Shown piece after piece: positions 1-8,445 of a stretch of 64,000 nucleotides of DNA. Below the pieces are notes generated by a model. That model ran no database searches. It saw nothing but the letters and a program-made list of their open reading frames with translations, and was not told the origin of the DNA. The position numbers and the translations under genes were made by a program. Positions within the stretch are counted from its first letter, which is position 1. Every line of letters begins with the position of its first letter. Source of the stretch: Huintestinicola sp050874005 (GTDB lineage: Bacteria; Bacillota; Clostridia; Oscillospirales; Ruminococcaceae); the NCBI RefSeq assembly GCF_050874005.1, contig NZ_JBNMJV010000004.1, positions 47,386 through 111,385 on the forward strand, given 5' to 3'.

Positions 1-255
1 GGCGGAGGTGACTATGAAAAAGGGCTTATGTACAAAGCTGCCGCAGCGCTTGATAAGCTCTGCTGCATCTATTCCCGGGATTATGCTGTCAACTATTACC
101 ACATCGGGCTCCTCGCTGCGGATAGCTTCAAGAAGCGCAAGTCCGTCGCTGTCTCTCGTTACCGCAAAAAATCCTCTTCCTCTCAGGGAATTTGCAAGCA
201 TACAGCCAAACTCCTTGCTTTCGTCTCCGATGATAACCTTGATTTTTTCATTCAT
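1..255 (-). CDS. Spo0A-like response regulator, N-terminal receiver domain (partial, cut by window edge)
   Basis: The reverse strand encodes 85 codons from an ATG at 255, open to the window edge. The protein begins MNEKIKVIIGDESKEF and continues into a segment with EEPDVVIVDSIIPGID, the phosphoacceptor Asp loop of a CheY-like receiver, followed by a beta strand ending FFIVTSA, where the conserved Thr/Ser of receivers sits. The opening closely resembles Spo0A (EKIKV, acidic pocket, then DVLVLDIIMP). One acidic-pocket residue is D and the next E. A GAAAGGA Shine-Dalgarno lies 8-9 bases before the ATG. The C-terminal DNA-binding domain is outside the window, so assignment as Spo0A, the sporulation master regulator, is an inference; another receiver protein is possible. 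Confidence 0.72.
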   Translation of the reverse strand, partial: MNEKIKVIIGDESKEFGCMLANSLRGRGFFAVTRDSDGLALLEAIRSEEPDVVIVDSIIPGIDAAELIKRCGSFVHKPFFIVTSA

Positions 256-314
256 TTTCGGTCGTCCTTTCTTTTTTATGTTTTTTACTTGTGATTTATT
301 CACCCGTTGACATA

Positions 315-343
315 ATATTATCACGTTTTTTTTAAATTTGCAA
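315..343 (-). promoter_or_regulatory. Promoter for the Spo0A-like gene
   Basis: On the minus strand a TTGCAA -35 (338-343) and TAATAT -10 (315-320) are separated by 17 bases, about 60 bases before the start codon at 255. Confidence 0.5.
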
Positions 344-563
344 TAGTTTTTGCGTTATTTTGGGGGTATAACAAATCCCGTATATTTTTGATAAACAGCG
401 CTTATTTTAAGCATTCCAACAGCCTCTGACGGCAATTAAAGCAATTCGTCAAAAGCTGAGTGTCGACATTTATAAAATTTTAGGCTTGCCTGACAATTAC
501 GGCATTTTTTCCGTGTTTGCCGTCAATCACAGCGGTTTTTCAAGGCAAAATGCAATTTTTTGC

Positions 564-623
564 AGCAGGAAACTTGCAATCCTGCAAAAATTCATTGACA
601 TTGCAGGAATTGTGATGTATAAT
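564..623 (+). promoter_or_regulatory. tepA promoter overlapped by inverted repeats
   Basis: TTGACA (595-600) and TATAAT (618-623) with a 17-base spacer form a consensus promoter ahead of the ClpP-like gene. Two overlapping inverted repeats cover it: GCAGGA/TCCTGC just upstream and CCTGCAA/TTGCAGG bracketing the -35 box. That placement suggests a repressor operator. The rest of the 256-701 gap is AT-rich with no supported gene. Confidence 0.6.
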
Positions 624-701
624 TTAATTATGTGCACCCGGGAATATTTCCGCATTAAACAGAGATAATAGGTATATTATGAATTGCGGGAGGTATTTTC
701 G

Positions 702-1445
702 GTGTCGGATGAAAAATACAGCCGGAGCACGGAGGACGATGAAAACTCAGCCGCTTCGGAGCTTATCGACAAGGCGGAGCTTATTGAACGGGCGGGACAG
801 GCGGTCTCGGAAAATTCCAAGCACCTTATCCATTGTCTGACCATTATCGGACAGATTGAGGGGCATTACGCCGCTCCCCCGGGAACGAAGACCACAAAGT
901 ACGAGCATATTATGCCTGCGCTGGTGGCTATAGAACAGGACCGCTCCATTGAGGGACTGCTTATCATTCTGAATACCGTAGGCGGCGATGTGGAGGCAGG
1001 GCTTGCCATTGCGGAGCTTATCTCGGGTATGAAGACGCCTACGGTCTCGGTGGTACTTGGGGGCGGTCACTCTATCGGCGTGCCGCTGGCGGTATCGGCT
1101 AAGCTTTCCTATATCGTTCCCAGCGCTACTATGACCATTCACCCTGTGCGTATGAACGGGCTTGTGCTGGGCGTTCCTCAGACGCTTTCCTATTTCGAGG
1201 CTATGCAGAAGCGGATAACCGATTTTGTGTGCCGGAACAGCCGCATCTCTCCCGAGAGATTTTCTGAGCTGATGATGAACACGGGTGAGCTTGTACTTGA
1301 TATGGGTACAGTCATTGACGGGGAAACGGCGGTAAAAGAGGGGCTTATCGACAGGCTGGGCGGTCTTTCGGACGCTGTTGAGGCGCTGTATGAGCTTATT
1401 GAGACGAGTGAGCAGCGTTATCCCGATGAGAACAAGAACAAGTAA
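702..1445 (+). CDS. tepA: ClpP-like serine protease, TepA family
   Basis: A 247-residue ClpP/crotonase-fold peptidase of the TepA (translocation-enhancing protein) type. The chain carries LNTVGGDVEAG, the nucleophile loop GGGHSIG (Ser near residue 124) and the base loop MTIHPVR (His near residue 147), all as in Bacillus TepA. I chose the GTG at 702 because GGGAGG lies about 8 bases upstream; an in-frame TTG at 684 has no such site. There is no signal peptide, so it should act in the cytoplasm. In Bacillus tepA also lies beside spoIIIE/ftsK, as it does here with uppP in between. Unlike ClpP it has no known obligatory ATPase partner gene nearby. Confidence 0.88.
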   Translation: MSDEKYSRSTEDDENSAASELIDKAELIERAGQAVSENSKHLIHCLTIIGQIEGHYAAPPGTKTTKYEHIMPALVAIEQDRSIEGLLIILNTVGGDVEAGLAIAELISGMKTPTVSVVLGGGHSIGVPLAVSAKLSYIVPSATMTIHPVRMNGLVLGVPQTLSYFEAMQKRITDFVCRNSRISPERFSELMMNTGELVLDMGTVIDGETAVKEGLIDRLGGLSDAVEALYELIETSEQRYPDENKNK

Positions 1446-1470
1446 CGTTACGCACACGTATCCGTATAAC

Positions 1471-1572
1471 TTTATTATTTATTCTTTATTATTTATTCTT
1501 TATTCTTTAAAGTGTTAAATTGAAAATGTCCTATGGGCTGTGTTTTTCATTTTCCACTTTAAAAGAATAAAG
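1471..1572. repeat. AT-rich tandem repeat and imperfect palindrome
   Basis: A 14-bp unit TTTATTATTTATTC is repeated about two and a half times from 1471. It leads into a 75-bp imperfect palindrome: the arm CTTTATTCTTTAAAGTG (1498-1514) mirrors CACTTTAAAAGAATAAAG (1555-1572), with inner GAAAATG/CATTTTC pairs. It could fold as a hairpin and end tepA transcription, or be a small non-coding repeat element. Confidence 0.6.
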
Positions 1573-1600
1573 AAACAATTTATCGGGTTACTTATATGTG

Positions 1601-1800
1601 CCGTTACCGATCCGACAGTATGATGCCCAAATAAACTATAGAACGAGTGGCTGCAGGCTCAGCCTGCCGTTACCGAGCCGACAGTTCGTCGCCCAAATAA
1701 ACTATAGAACGAGTGGCTGCAGGCTCAGCCTGCCGTTACCGAGCCGACAGTTCGTCGCCCAAGTAAATTACAGAACGTCTCGCTGCGGGTCGTCACCCGC
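1601..1800. repeat. Three tandem copies of a 66-bp dispersed repeat
   Basis: Copies begin at 1601, 1667 and 1733 with an exact 66-bp period. The first two are nearly identical and the third diverges in its last 35 bases. Each complete unit starts CCGTTACCGA and ends in the hairpin GCAGGC-TCA-GCCTGC. A fourth copy lies 53 kb away at 54600. Because 66 is a multiple of three, an open frame of 22-residue repeats runs through all copies, but there is no ribosome-binding site or protein family to support a gene. Confidence 0.85.
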
Positions 1801-1820
1801 ATATGAAAGGATCTTACATA

Positions 1821-2702
1821 ATGACAATTTTTGAAGCTATCATTCAGGGAATTATTCAGGGAGCTACGGAGTTTCTGCCCGTTTCAAGCTCGGGTCATCT
1901 CTCGCTTTTTCAGCATTTCACGGGGGTGACGGGAGATGAGGCGGTGTTTACCACCATTGCTCTCCACATCGGCACCCTTATCGCCGTTTTCATTGCCTTT
2001 CGTGAGAAGATATGGGCGCTTATTCTTGAAGCGCTGGCTATGCTCAAAGATATTTTTACGGGCAAGTTCACCTTTAAGGTGGGAGACGGAAACAGGCGTA
2101 TGATACTTATGATAATCGTGTCCATACTGCCCCTGTTTGCATTTTACATATTCAAGGACTTCTTTACAGCGGTGTCCTCGGACAGCGATATCATTGCGGA
2201 GGGTATATGCTTCCTTTACACGGCAGCTATCCTCACTATGGGCGACAGAGCTGCCCGTAAGACTGCAAAGAAGGGCGACGGCAAAACAGGCGGCGAGACT
2301 ACTGTGACGGACGCTCTTGTTATCGGATTTTTCCAGGGAGTGGCGCTGCTGCCCGGCGTGTCAAGGTCGGGTTCCACTATTTCCGCAGGGCTGATGTCGG
2401 GGCTTAAAAGGGAGGACGCTGTGGAGTACAGCTTCATTTTAGGCATTCCCGTAATTTTAGCGGGTGCTTTATCGGAGCTTATGGATATGGGCAGCGGCGA
2501 TATGAGCTTTGAGCCTGTTCCCCTGCTTATCGGTATGGCTGTGGCGGCGGTTTCGGGCTACTTTGCTATCAGGCTCATAAAGTGGCTGATGAAGTCGGAC
2601 AAATTCGGCATTTTTGCGGTGTACACTTTTATTCTCGGTATTCTCGTCATCGGTGCGGGAATTTATGAGCGTGTGACCGGCAGCCCTATTATTATCGACT
2701 GA
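1821..2702 (+). CDS. uppP: Undecaprenyl-diphosphatase
   Basis: A 293-residue polytopic membrane enzyme of the BacA/UppP family. It removes a phosphate from undecaprenyl pyrophosphate to recycle the lipid carrier used in peptidoglycan export, and extra copies give bacitracin tolerance. The two signature loops are present: QGATEFLPVSSSGHL near residues 14-28, and PGVSRSGSTIS near residue 175. About eight hydrophobic segments are visible. The ATG at 1821 is preferred over an upstream in-frame ATG at 1803 because AAAGGA sits 9 bases before it and the family starts at this point. It follows the 66-bp repeats directly and may be read from tepA. Confidence 0.95.
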   Translation: MTIFEAIIQGIIQGATEFLPVSSSGHLSLFQHFTGVTGDEAVFTTIALHIGTLIAVFIAFREKIWALILEALAMLKDIFTGKFTFKVGDGNRRMILMIIVSILPLFAFYIFKDFFTAVSSDSDIIAEGICFLYTAAILTMGDRAARKTAKKGDGKTGGETTVTDALVIGFFQGVALLPGVSRSGSTISAGLMSGLKREDAVEYSFILGIPVILAGALSELMDMGSGDMSFEPVPLLIGMAVAAVSGYFAIRLIKWLMKSDKFGIFAVYTFILGILVIGAGIYERVTGSPIIID

Positions 2703-2752
2703 TAGATACAAATGTTCTTAACTTTTAGGGATAAATTCGTATGAAATGTCCA

Positions 2753-2781
2753 TTGATTTTTAGAAACGATTGTGCTATAAT
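2753..2781 (+). promoter_or_regulatory. ftsK promoter
   Basis: TTGATT (2753-2758), a 17-base spacer and TATAAT (2776-2781), about 50 bases before the GTG start of ftsK. Confidence 0.65.
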
Positions 2782-2830
2782 ATTTATATAATATATTCGG
2801 ACGGTAAAATAAAGAAAGGAAGATAAAAAA

Positions 2831-5617
2831 GTGGCAGCTCCCAAAAAAGCTTCATCATCGGGTAAATCAAGGTCAACCACTAAGGGGAGAACGACCAAGG
2901 CAGAACAGGAGGCAAAACGTGCCAACGACAGGGTGCTGTGGTCTACGGTCATTTTCGCCGCAGGAATACTCATTCTTGCGTTTCTCCTCTTCGAGGGCGA
3001 GTCGGCGTGGCTTGCGATACATAACATCATTTTAGGCCTTTTCGGCGTGGGTGCGGTGCTGGTGCCCCCTATTCTCATTTATGCCTCGGTGATGATATCA
3101 AAGGACACCGAGCGTGAGACAGTCTCGGGAAAGGTGGCTCAGGGCATACTGTTGGTACTGCTTTGCTGTGCGGTCATTCAGATATTTTTCTCGGAGCCTA
3201 TTGACCCCGACATCACTCTCGGAAAGCTTCTTACCGACCTTTTCGAGGACGGCAAGGCTATGCACGGCGGCGGTCTTTTCAGCGCTGTCATTGCTCTCCC
3301 TCTGCTGAAACTTTTCGGCAAGACAGGTGCGGCTATTATCGTTATTATCCTTGCATTTGTTTTCACAATGCTCCTTGCCAATAAAACTATTGTGGACGTT
3401 TTCAGGGCGATAAAGAATATTTTTGCCGCTGCTGACGCTGCCCGTCCCGAATATGAGGAAGTTGAGGAGTTCGTTCCTCCTCCCGGAGCAAAAAAACAGC
3501 CTAAGAAGGCAGTTCCCGCAAGTTCTCAGCCGAATTTGAAAAAAGTTCCCAATGCGGACGTTCCCGAAGCGGCTGCCGAAGAAAAGCGGAAGGAATTCAA
3601 CATTGACATTCCCCTGCCCTTCGGCAAGAAAAAGGCTGCCGAGGCGGCAAAAGCGGTGGAAGAAAAGCCTGCGGAAGCTGCTGCCGAGCCTGAGAAGCCT
3701 AAAAGCGCTGTGGAGCTTGAGGCAGATGCCATTGCTCGTTCCGTTGAGGAAAATGAGGCTCAGAGACAGGCGGCTAAAGCGGCTGCGGCAAATGAGGCTA
3801 AGGCTGCTGCAAATGAAGCCGAAAGCAAGCAGGACGATCTTGCTTCTATAATCAAAAAGGCGGTCAAGCCTGCGGCAAAGGGTGAGCCTGCTCCCGTTTC
3901 GGGCGGTGGTAATGAGCCTGCAAGATCTTCGGGCGGTATTCCTTTGTTTAAGAAGAATGACAAGGTGAAGGGTTCAACTCTTGCTTCAAACAAAATTGGC
4001 GATGACGAGGATCTTGATATGCCCGAGACTACGGCGCAGGACATTCAGAACGAAATTGCCGAAAATGTTACTGCTCCTGCGGAATATGTCATTCCTCCTA
4101 TGGATCTTCTGAAAAAGTCCTCCAACGAGCTTAACGCCGAGGAGGCAGAGGCTGAGATGAAGCAGAATGCGGACACTCTTGTGGAGACGCTGAAGAGCTT
4201 CGGAGTTATGACCAGGATAGTTGACATTCATCGTGGTCCTACGGTCACACGTTATGAGCTGCAGCCGAATGCAGGCGTTAAGATATCCAAAATTACGGGT
4301 CTGGCGGACGACATCGCTCTTAACCTTGCGGCGGCAGGTGTTCGTATACAGGCGCCTATCCCCGGCAAGGCGGCGGTGGGAATTGAAGTCCCCAACAAGA
4401 TAAAGGACATCGTTACTCTGAGAGATGTTATCGACACCGAGGAGTTCAGAAACGCCGAGAGCAAGCTTACCTTTGCGGTGGGCAAGAATATTGACGGCGA
4501 GATCATTCTCGGCGACATTGCAAAGCTGCCTCACGTTATTATTGCAGGTACTACGGGTTCGGGTAAGTCCGTATGCACAAACGGAATTATTATGAGCATT
4601 CTTTACAATGCTACTCCCGACGAGGTAAGGCTGGTGCTTATTGACCCGAAGGTGGTTGAGTTTAAGATCTATGACGGTATCCCTCATCTGCTCATTCCCG
4701 TTGTTACAGACCCACGAAAGGCGGCGGGTGCGCTTGCCTGGGCGGTGCAGGAAATGCTCAAGAGATACAAGCTTTTTGCGGACAACAATGTGCGTGACCT
4801 GAAGGGTTACAATGAGATGGCGGCGGAGACTGAGGGTGTTGAACCGCTCCCCCGTATCGTTATTGTTATTGATGAGCTTGCCGACCTGATGATGGCAGCG
4901 GCGGGTGAGGTCGAGGACAGCATTTGCCGCTTGGCTCAGATGGCACGTGCGGCAGGTATGCACCTTATCATTGCTACGCAGAGACCTACGGTTGATGTTA
5001 TCACGGGTCTTATCAAGGCAAACATTCCTTCACGTATTGCCCTCAAGGTGGCTTCGGGTATTGACTCACGTTCTATTATCAATGAAATTGGTGCTGAGAA
5101 GCTGCTTGGAAACGGCGACCTTTTATATTTCCCTACGGGCTATGCAAAGCCTGTACGTGTTCAGAACTGCTTTACTTCCGACAAGGAGGTTACTGCGGTT
5201 GTCAACTTCATAAAGAACGGTGCGGGTGATGTTACATACAGCGATGACATTATGAAGGAAATTGAGCAGAACATTCCTCAGCCTAAGGGCGAAAAGGAAC
5301 GTCCTGCGGACAATGACAAGAGCTATGACAACTCAGATGACAAGATCATCGAAAGTGCTATTGAATGTGCGGTGGACGCAGGAGGTGCGGGTGTTTCCGT
5401 TTCCTATTTCCAGAGAAAATTAAAGCTTGGCTATGCGAGGGCTGCCCGCATTATGGACGAGCTTGAGGAACTGGGGGTTGTTGGTCCCTTTGAGGGGGCT
5501 AAGCCCAGACAGGTGCTTATGACAAGAGAGATGTTTTTGCAGAGAAAACTCAGCGGAAACGGCGGAGGTGCTGCTCCTGCGGAGGTAGCGGAGGACGATG
5601 TGCCTTTTGAGGAGTGA
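2831..5617 (+). CDS. ftsK: DNA translocase FtsK/SpoIIIE
   Basis: A 928-residue DNA pump that clears chromosome termini from the division or sporulation septum. Four hydrophobic segments occupy about residues 37-190. A long, low-complexity linker rich in Ala, Glu and Lys (roughly 215-400) follows, and then the motor domain. Walker A GTTGSGKS is at 573-580 and the Walker B strand VIVIDELAD ends near 681. The C-terminal winged-helix gamma domain, which reads KOPS-type sequences, begins after the acidic stretch near residue 835 and includes FQRKLKLGYARAARIMDELEELG. The start is GTG, preceded by AAAGGAAG. The linker makes it longer than Bacillus SpoIIIE (about 790). FtsK and SpoIIIE cannot be told apart from sequence alone. 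Confidence 0.95.
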   Translation: MAAPKKASSSGKSRSTTKGRTTKAEQEAKRANDRVLWSTVIFAAGILILAFLLFEGESAWLAIHNIILGLFGVGAVLVPPILIYASVMISKDTERETVSGKVAQGILLVLLCCAVIQIFFSEPIDPDITLGKLLTDLFEDGKAMHGGGLFSAVIALPLLKLFGKTGAAIIVIILAFVFTMLLANKTIVDVFRAIKNIFAAADAARPEYEEVEEFVPPPGAKKQPKKAVPASSQPNLKKVPNADVPEAAAEEKRKEFNIDIPLPFGKKKAAEAAKAVEEKPAEAAAEPEKPKSAVELEADAIARSVEENEAQRQAAKAAAANEAKAAANEAESKQDDLASIIKKAVKPAAKGEPAPVSGGGNEPARSSGGIPLFKKNDKVKGSTLASNKIGDDEDLDMPETTAQDIQNEIAENVTAPAEYVIPPMDLLKKSSNELNAEEAEAEMKQNADTLVETLKSFGVMTRIVDIHRGPTVTRYELQPNAGVKISKITGLADDIALNLAAAGVRIQAPIPGKAAVGIEVPNKIKDIVTLRDVIDTEEFRNAESKLTFAVGKNIDGEIILGDIAKLPHVIIAGTTGSGKSVCTNGIIMSILYNATPDEVRLVLIDPKVVEFKIYDGIPHLLIPVVTDPRKAAGALAWAVQEMLKRYKLFADNNVRDLKGYNEMAAETEGVEPLPRIVIVIDELADLMMAAAGEVEDSICRLAQMARAAGMHLIIATQRPTVDVITGLIKANIPSRIALKVASGIDSRSIINEIGAEKLLGNGDLLYFPTGYAKPVRVQNCFTSDKEVTAVVNFIKNGAGDVTYSDDIMKEIEQNIPQPKGEKERPADNDKSYDNSDDKIIESAIECAVDAGGAGVSVSYFQRKLKLGYARAARIMDELEELGVVGPFEGAKPRQVLMTREMFLQRKLSGNGGGAAPAEVAEDDVPFEE

Positions 5618-5658
5618 TACGGGCAGCCGTACTTACTGAAATTAGGAAGGTGAAAGCT

Positions 5659-6492
5659 ATGAAGCCGCCTGCGGAGGTCATTTCCATTGAAAAAAAGCCC
5701 GAGAAGCCTAAGACTCCATTTCCCATAGGAAGGGCAGTCAAGACAGCGATGGACTGGGGATATCTGCTGTTTCTGGTTCTGTTCGTATATTTTGCAAAAA
5801 GAGAAAATGTCGGGCTGCCACCTGCCGCTGCATTTATACTTCTGGCTCCGTTTACGGTAGGGCAATACTGCGATATCCACGCAAAGGGCAATGGCACATA
5901 TGCTTACATCGAACGGTTCGTGTCTGTGGGGATAACCGTTTTTGAAACGGTTATTATGTTTTCGGCGGTGATGATATTTTTTACATCTCGGGCAAGGCTC
6001 AATGGACCTACCGAAACAGATCTGCCTAAGAGTTATTCGGCGGCGGATATTTCACGCCTGAGCGTTGAGATATCCACCGGCAGCAATGCTCCGCACTACT
6101 ACGTTTACACGGTGGATATGGAAAACAGAACGGCGAAAAAAGAGACATATTCATTCAATCGGGGCGGAGAATATCAGGTTTCCGAGACGATAAGCAATGC
6201 TTTTTCGGAGGAAAAGGCGGCTGATTTTACAGAGTTCTGCGACGAGGTACTTATCACAAAATGGGACGACTTTTATATGCCCGAGAGGGAAATATATGAC
6301 GGTCTTGACGAGGTGCAGAGCTTTGAGGTTCAGTATTACGGCATATCCCGTGGCGGTTACAGGAAATTTTCCCTTGAGTACAATGACGGCGGTTCGGACA
6401 GCACGATAATGTATGACCACGCTAAAGATGTGCCGAAAGACAGCAGTTTGGTCATTTCACGTATTTACGGGCTTCTGACTAAGGAGAAATAA
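5659..6492 (+). CDS. Hypothetical membrane protein
   Basis: A 277-residue protein I do not recognise. After a charged, proline-rich N-terminus, hydrophobic segments occur at about residues 32-50, 58-75 and 93-115. The C-terminal half (about 120-277) is soluble, rich in Tyr and acidic residues, and probably extracytoplasmic. I chose the ATG at 5659 because AGGAAGGTGA lies just upstream. It sits 41 bases after ftsK and 21 before the ygiQ-like gene, in the same direction, so it is probably co-transcribed with them. Confidence 0.75.
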   Translation: MKPPAEVISIEKKPEKPKTPFPIGRAVKTAMDWGYLLFLVLFVYFAKRENVGLPPAAAFILLAPFTVGQYCDIHAKGNGTYAYIERFVSVGITVFETVIMFSAVMIFFTSRARLNGPTETDLPKSYSAADISRLSVEISTGSNAPHYYVYTVDMENRTAKKETYSFNRGGEYQVSETISNAFSEEKAADFTEFCDEVLITKWDDFYMPEREIYDGLDEVQSFEVQYYGISRGGYRKFSLEYNDGGSDSTIMYDHAKDVPKDSSLVISRIYGLLTKEK

Positions 6493-6513
6493 ATTTTTTG
6501 CAGGAGAATTTAT

Positions 6514-8445
6514 ATGCCATTTTTACCAATTTCAAAAGAGGATATGAATGAAAGAGGGATAGAGCAGCTGGACTTTATCTGCATTACGGGTGACAGTTAT
6601 GTGGATCACCCCTCTTTCGGCATTTCCATTATTTCACGAATGATAGAAGATCAGGGCTTTACTGTGGGCATTATTGCTCAGCCCGACTGGAAAAGTGACA
6701 GGGATTTTAAAAAATTGGGTGAGCCGAAATATGCTTTCCTCATTACGGGGGGAAATATTGACTCGATGGTGGCGCATTACACAAGTGCAAAGAAAAAGCG
6801 TTCCGATGACGCTTACACTGCAGGGGGCAAGGCGGGAAAACGTCCCGACAGGGCGACTATCGTTTATTCAAAGGCTATCAAGCGTATTTTCGGCAAAGAT
6901 ATGCCTGTTGCTATCGGGGGGCTTGAGGCTTCTCTCAGACGGTTTGCTCATTATGATTACTGGGACGATGCTGTGCGGCCGTCTATTCTCGAGGACAGCG
7001 GTGCAGACCTGCTTATGTACGGAATGAGCGAGCATCAGATAGTGGAAATTTGCACAAGGCTTGCAAAGGGCGAGAAAATTTCAGAGCTTCGGGATATAAG
7101 AGGTACGGCGTATCTTTGTGACCCGAGGGAAACGCCTTACGGGGCGGCGGAATGTCCTTCTCTTATGCAGGTGAGGGAACACAAGGAAGAGTATGCTAAG
7201 GCTTGCAAAATTCAGTATGACTGGCAGGACGAGATCTACGGCAAGACTATAATTCAGCGGCAGACGGACAAAATGCTGGTGCAGCTGCCTCCTGCTTATT
7301 CTCTGACTACTCCCGAGCTTGACCACGTGTATGAGCTGCCTTATATGCGGACTTATCACCCTGTTTATGAGAAAGAGGGCGGCGTTCCCGGGATTCAGGA
7401 GGTGGAGTTTTCCATTACCCACAACAGAGGGTGCTTCGGAAACTGCAATTTCTGCTCCATTGCTCTTCATCAGGGACGGAGAATTTCGGTGAGAAGCAAG
7501 GAGAGTATTCTGAGGGAAGCGGAGCTTTTGACAAAGCTGCCTAATTTCAAGGGATATATCCACGATGTGGGAGGCCCTACGGCAAATTTCCGTGCACCCT
7601 CCTGCACGCATCAGCTGACTCACGGGCTTTGCAAGGGAAAAAAATGCCTTGCGCCCGAGCCTTGCAAAAATCTTGAGGTGGATCACACAGAGTATCTTGA
7701 TATCCTGAGAGAAATTCGGAAGATAAAGGGCGTTAAAAAGGTCTTTATCAGAAGCGGTATCCGATATGATTATCTTATTGAGGACAAGAACGAGGAGTTT
7801 ATGCGTGAGCTTATCGAGCATCACGTGAGCGGTCAGCTGAAAGTGGCTCCCGAGCATTGTTCGGCGGCGGTGCTTGATATGATGGGAAAGCCGCATATTG
7901 AGGCGTATAAAAAGTTCCAGGACAAATTTTATAAAATGACGGGAAAAATTGGCAAGGAGCAGTATCTTGTTCCCTATCTTATGTCCTCTCACCCCGGAAG
8001 TACGCTGAATGAGGCGGTGGAGCTGGCGCTGTTTCTCAAGAGCCTTAAAATGCGTCCAGAGCAGGTACAGGATTTTTATCCCACTCCCGGAACTATTTCC
8101 ACTTGTATGTTTTACACGGGTCTTGACCCTTACACAATGAAAAAGGTGTATGTTCCGAGAACTGCGGAGGAAAAGGGTATGCAGAGGGCGCTCTTGCAGT
8201 ATTTTCGTCTCCAAAATCAGAGAAAATGCATTGAGGCGCTTATCAAGGCGCACCGCACCGACCTTATCGGCAACGGAAAGGAATGTCTTGTTCGTCCCGA
8301 TGAGCAGTACAATGCTTATCTGAGAGAAAAGGCAGCGAAAAACGGCGGCAAAAACAGCGGAAGAAATTCGACCGGCAGAAATGCTTCTCGTTCAAAAGGC
8401 AGGAATGACAGATGGCAAAAGGAAAAAGGCAGACGGGGTCGGTAA
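6514..8445 (+). CDS. YgiQ family radical SAM protein (UPF0313)
   Basis: A 643-residue cytoplasmic radical SAM protein matching the YgiQ/UPF0313 family in length. The iron-sulfur motif CFGNCNFC (Cys near 307, 311, 314) lies in the family-typical context NRGCFGNCNFCSIALHQGR. The N-terminal third resembles a B12-binding-like fold with GDSYVDHPSFG, and the C-terminal tail is a Lys/Arg/Asn-rich disordered stretch. The reaction is not established for this family, so I give no function. CAGGAG precedes the ATG. Its last 34 bases overlap the next gene, suggesting translational coupling. Confidence 0.92.
   Translation: MPFLPISKEDMNERGIEQLDFICITGDSYVDHPSFGISIISRMIEDQGFTVGIIAQPDWKSDRDFKKLGEPKYAFLITGGNIDSMVAHYTSAKKKRSDDAYTAGGKAGKRPDRATIVYSKAIKRIFGKDMPVAIGGLEASLRRFAHYDYWDDAVRPSILEDSGADLLMYGMSEHQIVEICTRLAKGEKISELRDIRGTAYLCDPRETPYGAAECPSLMQVREHKEEYAKACKIQYDWQDEIYGKTIIQRQTDKMLVQLPPAYSLTTPELDHVYELPYMRTYHPVYEKEGGVPGIQEVEFSITHNRGCFGNCNFCSIALHQGRRISVRSKESILREAELLTKLPNFKGYIHDVGGPTANFRAPSCTHQLTHGLCKGKKCLAPEPCKNLEVDHTEYLDILREIRKIKGVKKVFIRSGIRYDYLIEDKNEEFMRELIEHHVSGQLKVAPEHCSAAVLDMMGKPHIEAYKKFQDKFYKMTGKIGKEQYLVPYLMSSHPGSTLNEAVELALFLKSLKMRPEQVQDFYPTPGTISTCMFYTGLDPYTMKKVYVPRTAEEKGMQRALLQYFRLQNQRKCIEALIKAHRTDLIGNGKECLVRPDEQYNAYLREKAAKNGGKNSGRNSTGRNASRSKGRNDRWQKEKGRRGR

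Noticed and set aside
747..1457. Long minus-strand ORF opposite tepA
   Set aside because: Shadow frame of a well-supported ClpP-family gene; no ribosome-binding site and no recognisable protein.
1598..1834. Open frame of 22-residue repeats across the 66-bp repeat cluster
   Set aside because: No ribosome-binding site or known domain; the frame is explained by the repeat length being a multiple of three, and it runs into uppP out of frame.
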